Positions 8,310-20,000 of a stretch of DNA of 64,000 bases are shown piece after piece. The notes beneath the pieces were generated by a model. It was not told the origin of the DNA and did not search any database. It saw only the letters and a program-made list of their open reading frames with translations. The position numbers and the translations under genes were made by a program. The stretch is from assembly GCF_027409185.1 (NCBI RefSeq), contig NC_084475.1, forward strand, positions 15,644,130-15,708,129. The letters run 5' to 3'. The first letter of the stretch is position 1, and each line of letters begins with the position of its first letter. The DNA is from Cynocephalus volans (taxonomy: Eukaryota; Chordata; Mammalia; Dermoptera; Cynocephalidae).

Positions 8310-11300
8310 TCATTGCAGCCCCACAAGCTCTGTGATCGGTGGGGCCTGCACCATTAACTCCTCGTAGCGACTGAGAAACAGACGTAAGCGAGACAGGTAC
8401 GAGTCCTCATTGTACGGCAGCTGCTTTTCATGGAGGAACTGGGACACCACGGGCTTCACCTGATGGAAGATGGGCAGGAGGAGGGGCCTGTGGGCCCGGA
8501 CTGCGGGTAGGCCCTTCCATCCCACGGGGGCCTGTCCTCTTCCCAGCCCCAGCTCCTATCTACATTGTTCCATGAAGCCCTGGAGGAGCTGAGGTTCTGA
8601 GGTGTTGGAGAATCCCTGCCTCCCCCAAGCCCACCTTGAGCAGACAAGGGGAGGAGGGCTTCTCCCCAACACCCTCCCCCAGGGCTTCCAACAGCATGGC
8701 AGCCCTCCCCGGCACAGGGAGATGAAAACCACAGCTCCCTTTTATCAAGCACCTACTGTGTGCCAAGCATTTCAGATCTATTTCTTCATTGATCCCCAAA
8801 GCCTGTCAATGTAAGCACTACTTACTGTCGTTTTACAGAAGGGGAAACTGAGGGTCAGAGGTGTACAATTAACTTGTCCAGAGTCACACTGCTAGTCAGA
8901 AACCCAGGTGTCTCAGATCTGAAACCTATGCTGCTGCCTGTAGACTGGGCTGCCCTTCCTGGGTGGCCTCTGACCAGGCCAGTTGGGGAAATCAGGGTTC
9001 AAGTGACCCCTGGAGGTTACCCCTCTCTGCCCTCAGTCCCTGTACCCCAGCCCTCATCTACCTTCAGGCACATGTTGTCGGAGAGCTTGGGGAAGAGGTG
9101 GTGCTCCACATGGCAGCTGATGAGTGAGTGGCCAAACGCCCAGTCCAGCACAGGCAGCCGCGGCAGGTTAAGCACCCCCAGGCTCATCATGTGAATCCGT
9201 CGGGGCTTGGTGTCACGGGAGAACATGGGCAGCCCGATGTGCTGTGACAGACACGTGGGTCACACCCTGGGGCTGGGCCAGGATCCCTGGACTTCCCCAC
9301 CCTGTCCCAGGCGTCCTCACCAAACACTCAGGGACCCAGGTGGGGTTTTTTGCCTCCCACCCCCACTCAGGTGGGACCTGGTAGAGGTGTGAGGAGGCTG
9401 GGGCTCCTGACCCACCCTGTCTGTGCCCTGCTCCGAGTCTCACCCATCTCTGGGCCTCTCTCCCCATCTGTACAATGAGGAGCTTGGCCTGGGCCCCTCT
9501 TGGACCCCATGGTACTCTAGTGCCCGAGGCTGCCCACCACTTGCTGTCATGGCACTGCCTTTGCTTCATCCTGGAGAGACCCTTCCTGCCCACCTCACTA
9601 GTCAAAGTCCCTCTCATTGTTCAAGATCAAGTTTGCACATCCTCTTGTACAGGATGCACAAGTGCCTCCTCTGCCTGGCGCTGACCTAGGTCTAGGAACT
9701 CAGACGTGAACAGGAGCTTCCGTTCACACGGGGCCAGCAGACGGGACATAACTGCAGGAGCAGCAACTAAGGGCAGTGGTGGTGAGCGCCGACACAGTGC
9801 AGTACAGGATGTCCCAACCTGGGGCCTCCACTGGTCGGAGAGCAGGGAGGCGTCCCTATGCAAATGGACTGGAATCGAATGCCAGGCCCCCCACGAAGCC
9901 CTCCCGCCCCCAGTTCCTTCATCTGCCACCACTTCGCTTGGGCATCCACACGTGGATGAAAGCGTGCCAGCCAGTGTTGAGAAGCAAATTCCTTACCCGA
10001 GACCAAAACTCTCCGGGAGGGCCCACAGAGTGAGAGGGTGGTCGAGAGGGGAAGGCGCCTCCTTGGGTGGCCTCTCTCGCCCAGAACCAGAGTCCAGCCT
10101 GTGGCCAGGTACCCTGGAGAATGTTCCCCTTAGCCACCCAGCAGCCGGGGCAGGGAAGGCCTCACCTGGAAGATGTTGACATGGAGGTAAGGGTGGGCCA
10201 GCAGGGATCTGGTGAGGAACATACAGACCAGGGCTGAGCTGGGGCTCTTGAAGCCTGACACGTTCAGGAGCAGCCAGTAGTGAGAATAAAGGCCCAGGGA
10301 AATCAGGGCCAGTGTCCGCAGCGCTGTCCTGAGCTCCACCTTCCTAAGCCGCTCTGCAAAAGGGCAAGAAATAGAGTGAAGGGAAGACAAGGTTTATATC
10401 CATCGAGAGCTGGCTCCCTGCTGGCTCAACGGCCTAAGGCGGAGGATGCTCTAGGTGTGTTCAACTAATCCTCACAACAGCCCTGAAGAGTGGTTCACCC
10501 ACTGCATGCACAAGAAAACAGAGGCATTAAGCAACCTGACCAAGGACAAGACCTGGGCTTTGAACCCAGATCTAGCTGCTCCATAGCCCCTGTATATTCC
10601 ATGCAATATAATTTGTACAAAGTGTCTATATTTTTACATTTGTTTTTTTTTTTTTTTTTTTTTTTAAAGATGACCGGTAAGGGGGTCTTAACCCTTGACT
10701 TGGTGTTGTCAGCACCACGCTCAGCCAGTGAGCGAACCGGCCATCCCTATATGGGATCCGAACCCGGGGCCTTGGTGTTATCAGCACCGCACTCTCCCGA
10801 GTGAGCCACGGGCCGGCCCTATTTTTACATTTGTGACCTCATTATACTTTCACACCATCCTTGAGGAGCAGCTAAGGAAACTGAGGCTCAGAGAGGTTAA
10901 GTTACCTGCCCATGGTCACCAGCCAGTAAGTGGCAGAGCCGGACTTGGCCCCAAGTCCAAGGCTCTTTCCACCCTGCCTGCCTGTCTTGGAAATTCTCTG
11001 TCTGGTATTAACTCGGGGCTCCTGGCTTCCTACACGAGCAGCCTCCACAAAGCCAGGAGGGGAAGGAAAGGCAGGGTGGGGGAACCAGGTCTTTGCAGGG
11101 CACTTGGACCCAGGTCCTCAGAGTACTTACCGACTGCCACCAGCGGGGTTATGATGGGGAGTGAGAGAGGAGCAAGGAACATGTAGACATAGCGGTTGAG
11201 GCAAGGCAGCCTCCACGTGCTTGAGTCCCCCAGGCCCACCACATTGGTGTAGCCATGGTGCATCTTGACGTGCCCCTGCTTGGCGTACTCGGCAGTGAAG

Positions 11301-14300
11301 GCTGTGCATACCTAGAGGAGGCAGCCAGAGAGAACACTGGGGACCAGGTCAGGCACAGTCGAGCAAACCAAGACCTTTGGGAGCCTCGAGGATACCCCCA
11401 CTCTCCTCAGATCCTTCATTTCCAGAGCCTTCCTGCCTTACAGCCCCAGCTAATCAGCCTTGACCATCAGCTCTCAGGTATTGTGACCACTGACTGGTGG
11501 CCAGTCAAACAACTGCATCCATTTGGTGTGGCTCTGCAAAGCAGTTGGAGGCCAGAAGCCAGACCCCTGGAGTAACACTCTGCCACTGACCACCCAAGCA
11601 ACTCTGAGAGCCTCAGAGGCTCTCAAGATGGGACATACTGCACGTAAAGCTCCCGACATCTGCTGCAGTTATTTTGTGTGTTTATCTTGGAAACATTTGC
11701 ACTTTCATAACACTACTTTGCATTCTGAGCCCATAGCAGCAAGGAGAGTGGCGCAGGAATGGTCTGGGGGTGAAGGGAGACCATCTCCTGAAAAGTCCAC
11801 AAGGCAGGTGGGGGAGCCGTGAGTGGGGGTTGAGAGTTAACTTCTCCCTAGGGGTGACTCTTCTCTGCCGTGGGTCCTCAGTGGGATTCTCCAAAGACAC
11901 TCATGAGAAGCACGTGCTCTCTGACTCCCAGGAAAGCAGTCATTCTGAATGCAAAAGAGGTGCTAAAATGTTCTGTATGCAGACATATGCAAATGAATAT
12001 GCAGATGTAAGCCTCTTCCAATATTTTATCCAGCCAGAAGATTTTGCTAATTTTATTGAAGATGGTGCCTGCCTGTTTCCAGGAGAACATGAAGGGTTTC
12101 CCAATACCAGTCCCTATAAGCCAGGTAAAGACAGCAGGACACCTTCAGTGAGTGCTCACTACGTACCAGGCTCAGCGTTCTGCACTTTACATACTTCCAA
12201 ACTAGGGGATCAGCAGTATCATTATTCCCAGTCCACAGAAGCAGAAACTGAGACAGAGAGAAGCCACGTGACCCCAGGTCACACAGCTACGTAGGCAGCA
12301 AAGGCAGGATTTGGACCAGAAGGCCCAGGTTCCACCTAACATGAGCCATAAGACGCCTGAGATAAGCCACTTACAGCAACAGAGCATAAACCCAGGCTCT
12401 GGGTCCAGGAAGCACAGGCAAAAGCAGAAGAAAGATAAGGAATGACGTCTGCCCCTTGGAACAAACCTGAAGCCAAAACATAGCTCTATCTAGAGGACAC
12501 TGAGCAGCACAGCTAATGACATTGCACCTGCGGTTTTACAAAAGACACAGGAAGATACATTAAACCAACAGTACAGTCAGGGTCCCTCTGAAGGAAGAGG
12601 ACACGAGGGTGCACGCTGCTTCTGTGACAGCGTTTCTGTGGAATCCACAAGATCAGGACAAGGCACTTTGCTCTCAGATGATGCCATCCACCAAAGGGCA
12701 GGTTTTGCTCTTTGTAACCTCGCAGAGGGACAGAACCTGGAGGAGACTGCAGAAGGTGGGCAGGTAATGTCTCAATTAAAGCAATGGTCTCTTCCAGGCC
12801 CACTCCCTGCTCACGAGCGTCACCCACTGGGGCCAGTCCTCAGAACCAGGCCTACCTCTGCCCCACACCTGCAAGTGTGTTTTACACCACCCAGTTCTGT
12901 CCCTGAAAGGAGCAACTGTTTGTAAGGGCTTCTTCGTGCATGTCTGCTGCAAGGGCCAGTCCTATCCGCACTGCTTTTTCCATCAAGAAATGTCAGCCGA
13001 ATGCAGCAGTCTGCTTAGTGACAACATGGGTTTTCCTTCTGGCACAAGCTCCCCATCTCCTTGCAGACCAATAGCTAACAGCACTTGGAGCAGCAATGCC
13101 AGACATGACCTGGTACCCGAACCCGAGAGTCTGCCCCTAAGGGGTCAGGCCACAGCCAGGTGCTCAGGCCCACAGATGCAGGGGAGATGCGCTACCAGTG
13201 AGGTCTGTGACATGTGACTGTGACTCAGCACACACATCCAGGGCCTGCCTTTATTCTATGGATAAGAACAGATTTGAGGCTATTTCTGTAATACTGGACT
13301 TCTCGCTCTCATTTTGATGTTCTCTCCTGAGAAGGAAAGGAAGGGGTAGATTGGGGCCGGAAGGGGAAGATGGGTCACACTGTGTCTCATGTGCCCACAA
13401 CCTGTCAAACTGTCACCTACCAACATGAGGGCACTGGGGAATGGGTTCTTCTCCTCCTGAAAAGGGTTATTTAAAGGTCTTGCTCGGGCCGGCCCGTGGC
13501 TCACTCGGGAGAGTACGGTGCTGATAACACCAAGGCCACAGGTTCAGATCCTATAGAGGGATGGCCGGTTGGCTCACTTGGGAGAGTGTGGTGCTGATAA
13601 CACCAAGGCCATGGGTTCGGATCCCAGATAGGGATGGCCAGTTGGCTCACTGGCTGAGCGTGGTGCTGACAACACCAAGCCAAGGGTTGAGAGCTCCTTA
13701 TCGGTTATCTTTAAAAAAAAAAAAAAAAAAAAAAGGTTTTGCTCAAGAGGATTCCACATCCAGACCCAGAGAAAGTTCCAGAAGCCTCAAGGTTGGTGCT
13801 GCTTCCTGATATCACCCGCCACCCTCTGTGCCCCCTGGGAAGACTCGAGAGCCCCAGTCTCTCAGCAGCACTCAGGCTCTGAGAGGCCAGAGTGTGGGAC
13901 AGAAGGTGTCAGTGTGATTCCTCTTGACATCTCAGCTAAACATCGGGGGCCCAGATCCCGCCTTCATTCACTTCTTTCATACAGTTGCTCGTTCACTTAA
14001 GCATCCTGGGACCCCTGCTGGAGCCAGGCACCATGCTAGGCCTGGAGGGTTACCAGGGCAGGCTTGGAGGGGTCAGAATCCCATCAGAGCCGCTGATGGG
14101 CTCACTGCTGACCACACTGAGCCCACTCCCTCAGGACGAGGTCCTCAAGGGCTCTCTTGCTGCGGCCCTTGCCACTGTCCCTCTCTTACCCCAAAGGTGG
14201 CTACGACATTCATGCAGATCCTGCCAGAGAGCCTGCCCCGTGCCCTGGAGACTCACATTCAGGGGCTTGTACCTCACTGAGCAGGGCTGCTGCAGGTAGC

Positions 14301-16010
14301 AAATAAAAATACAGGATGCCCAGTGAAATTCAAATTTCAGATAAATAACCAACGTACGTAATATCTAGGATACACTCATACAAAAAGTCCGGTTGTTTAT
14401 CTGAAATTCAAATTTATCTGGGCATCCTATATTTTATCTGGCAAACCTATCCCTGAGGCCCACGGACCCCAGAGGCCCCCAGCACTCTGAAGCCAGCTGT
14501 GAAGGGGCTACTCATCCCCTGGGAATCAGTAAGAGACGGTGCAGGGAGGGGACATGGGAGCCGGGCAGACTCCAGCCCTGAGTCCCTCCTGCCCGAGGGA
14601 CGCTGCCCCTGGGGTGTCCCACAGCCCCTCCTTCCCATCCTGCTCCCACCCGCTGCCCTCTGCTCCTGTGCCCATCTGAGGACTGCCGCACTGCAGCCCT
14701 GGCCAAGAGTGAAGCTGGACCCCTGGCAGTGACCCTTGACTCTAGCCACTCCTCCCCCTCCCCCAACCTGGCCCAGACAACCTCCACCCGCACCCTCCTG
14801 CCTGCACCCCTTCCCTGCCTCACCACCTCTCACGGCCTCCTCCGTCTCAAATCCAGAAGAGCGACCTCATCAAAACCCAACTTTGATTGGGTCATAATTT
14901 TATAATTATGGGGCTCTTTTTTACTGGCCCATACAGTGATCAAAACCCAGACCTCGATGTCATCAGCACCACACTCTGATCAACTGAGCTAACCAGCCAG
15001 CTCTATAATTATGGCTTTTAATCCTGCAATATACTGTTTGCCTAAAAAACAATATGAGGCAGGTCCGAGGGCAGTGCTGTTTACAACTAAGTGATCACAA
15101 CCAGTTACAGATTTCTTTGTTCCTTCTCCACTCCCACTGCTTCCCCTGACTAGGCAAAAGAAAGAAAGAAGGAAGGAAGGAGGCAGGGAGAGAAGGAAGG
15201 AGGGAGGAAAAGGAAGGAAGGAAAGAAGGAAAGAAAGGAAAGTATTAGAGAAGGACACAGAAGAGACTGACAACCTCTGTCATCTCTCAGAAGGAAAATG
15301 GGCACCTATGGAATGGGATAGGAAGGCTTATCCCTACACTTTTTTTTTTTTAAAGATGACCGATGAGGGGACCTTAACCCTTGACTTGGTGTTGTCGGCA
15401 CCACGCTCTCCCAAGTGAGCCACTGGCTGATCTTTATCCCTATACTTTTAAAATTCTGAATTATGTAAATATAGCACCTATTCAAAAAAATGAATTAAAT
15501 TATTTTTCAAAACTACCAACTTGGGGCCGGCCCATGGCTCACTTGGGAGAGCGTGGTGCTGACAACACCAAGTCAAGGGTTAAGGTCCCCTTACCGGTCA
15601 TCTTTAAAAAAAAAAAACAAAAAACTACCAATTTACACAATTACCTTTGATCACAGGACAAAGTCCCAGCTGCCTGCCTAGCACAGGGGCCTCCCTGCTC
15701 CCTTTCTCCAGGGTCCTCATTAAAGTTCAGTGACCCCGGATTCCTGCGGGTCCCTCACACACTGTGCTGTTTCCCATAGCCTTTATCCACACATCTGCTC
15801 TGTCTGACATCACCCTCCTGCTTCCAGGCTTGGCCAACCCTGTCCTGGCAGCATCTCTTCTGGAAACTCTCCCCAGGTTTCTCAGCCTCCACACAATTGA
15901 CATTTGGGACTGGGTCATTCTTTGTTGTGGGGCCTGCCCTGTGCATTGCAGAATGCTCAGCAGCATCCTTGGTCTCTACCCATGAGATGCCAGTAACACA
16001 TGCGTGTTCA

Positions 16011-16061
<51 letters not shown>

Positions 16062-16949
16062 CCCTAGTTGTGATAGCCAAAAATGTCTCCAGACACTGCC
16101 CTGTGTCTCTGCCATGCACTCCCAGCCCAGGAGTTCTGAGCTTCCACCACCCACTACCCTGGTTGACACCATCGCCACATTCTGCCTGCCCTGCACCTGG
16201 GCTGCCTGGGTTTGAATCCCAGCTGCATCACCTACCACCTGCATGGCCGTGGGCAAGTGACTTAACCTCCTAGATGGGTATTTCCTCATCTACAATATCA
16301 GGGTAATACTACTTCGACTCATAGGGAGGCGTGACTATGCAATGAGATAACTCACGGAAAGGACACAGTCAGCAGCCAGGAAGTGTCAGCTAGTAGAATC
16401 AGGATTTTTTCTTATTTCGATGTCATCCAACTGTGTCTCTTTCCCCCCCTGACTCTGAGCCCTTGGGGATCCAGAACCAGGTCTTCCTCACCGTTGTGTC
16501 CCCAGCACCTAGCTCAATGATGCTGAGTGCATTGCTCAGGATGTGGGGCCAAGTCTCTGCCCCAGCCCTTGTTCACCCACTCAGAGCCTTGGCCAATGCT
16601 CCCTCAGCCCGCAACATTCCTATCACCCCAGGAGTCTCCTCCCCGAGCTGGGCACCCACCGTGGCCCTCACAGTCTGTCTCTGCCACTTCTCCCCAAGGC
16701 CTCCCTCGAGGTTGCCCTCCTCAGATCCCATGCTGCCATCACAGACTGTCTGGGCCTGCTCCAGGGACTTATCACCCCCAGCCCTCCTCTGCCTTGGAGG
16801 AGCCATCTGCAAGCCCTCCAGGGTCCCCACTACGGGGAGCCGGGAATCGCCATGAGAGCCCCTTCCTGGAGTCCTCAGGCTTATCCTTGAGGAAGCCACA
16901 CCAAAGCTGTACATTTTGAAAACCTACACATGCGATAAAATGGCATAGA

Positions 16950-17004
<55 letters not shown>

Positions 17005-20000
17005 TGTACCAGTGTCAATTTCCTTGGTTTTGATATTAAATGACACTAATATAAATGCAACTATGGTGGGAAACTGGGGTGAAGGATATATCAGACCTCC
17101 CTGTTCTATTTTTGCAAGGCCTGTGAATCTATAATTTTTTCAAAAATTAAGAGTTTTTTACAAAAGTATATTTCATATTGTGGATATGAGTTTGCCCTCT
17201 AAATATATTTTTAAAATAAGAAAATAAGAAATCATAGTTGAACTAACTCCTTCAGAGTTCAGGTGGGGAAAAGCAGGGACAGAGGGGCCACCCAGAGGAC
17301 AATGGCCACATGAACTCATGTGGGAAGAGAATGCTCGAGGATCATGACTAGGCTGGGGGTTCTGGACTCTGTTTCTGTCACCATGGGGGACCTGGAGGAA
17401 GGTGACAGCATTCCCCTGCATGACACCCCCTCCCCTGGGGCAGAGCCAGGCCTTCAAGGGCTCTCCATGGACCAGCTGTGGCTCCACCCCGTAGCACAAA
17501 GCCGACTTTACAAGGTGGATTTGAAGCTGAGACACAATAAAGAGCTTAGTGGCTGGAGCATCTTGGATGTGAGTGACATGCAGGAGAGTCCCTAAAGCCC
17601 TCTGACTTCACGAGTTAATCCCTTCCAAGCTTCAGGATTTAAACCACGGGGCTTGCCTTCCCCACCATGCCCCCCACCCTCATGGCCATCTGAGTGTGGA
17701 TCCCTTCACAGGAGGTTTCTGAGAATATGCCTGGCAGTACCAGTGATGTAACCCAGGACAGGAAGGAGCTCAGGGTTACTGGAAAGGTTAGAACTTTCTC
17801 ATATAGGCCAGAAATGGGTCTTCAGAGGGAGGCTCAGCTGGTTTGGGGAGGTGCACATGATTTTGATACTTCAGGAGAGAAATGACAACAGACTGGAGTG
17901 GAAGCGCCCCCTCCAGCCTGCACGCTCCTCCCCCAGATCCAATGGGCCAGAGAGGGTGAGGCCCTGATCCCACTCCAGCTCAGAGCCTGAGACAATCCCA
18001 GCAACAGCTGGGTACCCAGGAAAGCCAGGGATACTCAGCTGACCCTGGAGGCTGCAGAATTTGCAAAACACCAAAAGGATCCCAGGGACAGAGGACTAGA
18101 TTGTTCTGCAGTGGTGGTGTCTCCCGAGGGTCCAGGTTTGAGAAAAGCTCAGGTGCCCAACAAGAGAAGGATGGAAGGGAGCAGACAACAGGATATGGGA
18201 GAAATGGCGAGTCAGGGGTCCAGGAAAGATCTCGGGTGTCCTCTGTGGTCCCAAGCAGTGAGGGCTTGTCCTCTGTGCCCTGCAGAGGCACAGAAGACAC
18301 AGCACCCAACCCCCCCCAACATCACACAGCTCTGTAGAGATTTGCAACCTTTCAGTTAACAAAAACAAAACAACAACAAACAAAACAAAAACCATGGACC
18401 CTTTCCTTGCAGCTGACAGCCTGTTCCCTCCAGAAAAAAAAAGCAAAGCAAACACCTGAGAGTTGGGACCAGGCCCTATGTTAAGGTCTACACTGTCTCA
18501 CTTAACCCATGCACTGCCTTCTTTTTATTAGGTGAGGAAACTGACACTTAGATGTTGACTTAAATAACTTGGCCGTGGTCAAAGCAGCCAGAGAGGCTGC
18601 GGTTGCAACTGAGGCATGTGGCTCCAAAGGCTGTGTCCCTGACACTGTCCCCCACTACCTGGCACCAGCACCCTACCCGAGGACTGCACTTGCCCCACCA
18701 ACACCAGCCAGTCTAGGGAGGCTGACTCATCTCCCACCCCTACACTGGGAACTGAACTCTCCCCAGAGGGCAGCCTGAGCCACATTCTGTGAGGCAGAAA
18801 ATCCAGGAGCTTCCCACACAGGTTACTCAAGGGCCTGGATGACAAACTGCTTGTGCCCTCTCCTGCAGCCCATTGCAGCACACCAGCCAGGTGTCACAAC
18901 ACAAGGTGAGAGCCAAGCCTTCCCTACCGAGCCTCGAGGGGGCTCACAGGTGTGAAGTATGCATAAAGCAAATGTACTTCACAGGGCCTGGTTTTCCAAA
19001 GCCTTGCAGTTTCAAACATTGACCTTACCAAAAACAGGAAATTTTCCCCAGGCCATATAGTCTCTGTTGTAAGATAAAGAGTTGTAACACAAAGAGTTGT
19101 AACACAGCAAGGCTGCTGGTTCAAAGACAGACAAGTTACTGATTGATATGTAAAGTTACTGGGAAGCTCTGTAGGCAGAAGGAATGTTTGCTAAGATCAA
19201 GCTTTTGTTGGTGGATCACTTAATCGCCTTATGGAATGTCATCTGGCTTGTTTCACTGAAAGTTACCAGCCTATATTGCTAAAACTATAACCCCACAGAT
19301 GTCTCTTCCTGTAATTTCCTGGGCTAAAGAATAAATGCAGGAAGAGAACCCCAATTTGTGGTTAATTTCCCAAATGGAAGGAATGCCTCGCTCTTGAGGG
19401 TTCCGGGAGATTAACCACTTCGGGGCTTCTCACTGCTCAGAAGAGATGGGCTTTGAGTAATCTTTTGTGGGTCTGTCACCCAGGGGAAGAGGGGTGACAA
19501 ATCCATGGGGAGCAAAGCAACACACAGGCCCCTAGGATGTGACCCTCCAACAGCCAGCTTTTCCTTGGACCTGTCCCCAAGCCACCTGCAAGGTCATTGC
19601 CAACAAATATTGATAGAAGTCCTACCAAGAGCTCAGGCCTGTGCCAGGAGCTGACAAGCTAATCCTGCCCCTCATGCCCCAGCATTATGACACTGCCCAT
19701 GTAGACAGCACAGCCCAGGCGCTCTCCACCTCTGTCTGTGGACTACAAATTTGGTAGGTACTTGACCCAGATTCTAAGATCTGGCCTGTGCCTCAGAGTC
19801 TGGCCTCAGTGTCTGGCTGGTCCCTGGAAAAGGAAGTCTCTTGAAATTGACACTGAGGATCAGAAGCCTGTTGGTTTCTCTTGTCCTCAGCACTTTAGAA
19901 ACGTGTGCTGGTGAAGGGCTGGCTGGTTACTCAGTTGGTTAGAGCTTGGTGCTAAAACCAAGGTCCACGGTATGATCCCTGTATTTGCCAGCTGCCAAAA

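Noticed and set aside
13501-13683. Recurrent peptide 'LVLSAPHSPE/SASEPTGHPY' seen in several open frames (10.7, 13.6, 48.6 kb)
   Set aside because: This is the translated reverse strand of the CYN-type SINE, not a protein family.
13486-13730. CRISPR-like array of three repeats
   Set aside because: The units are tRNA-derived SINE monomers in a mammalian intron, with a poly(A) tail and target duplication.
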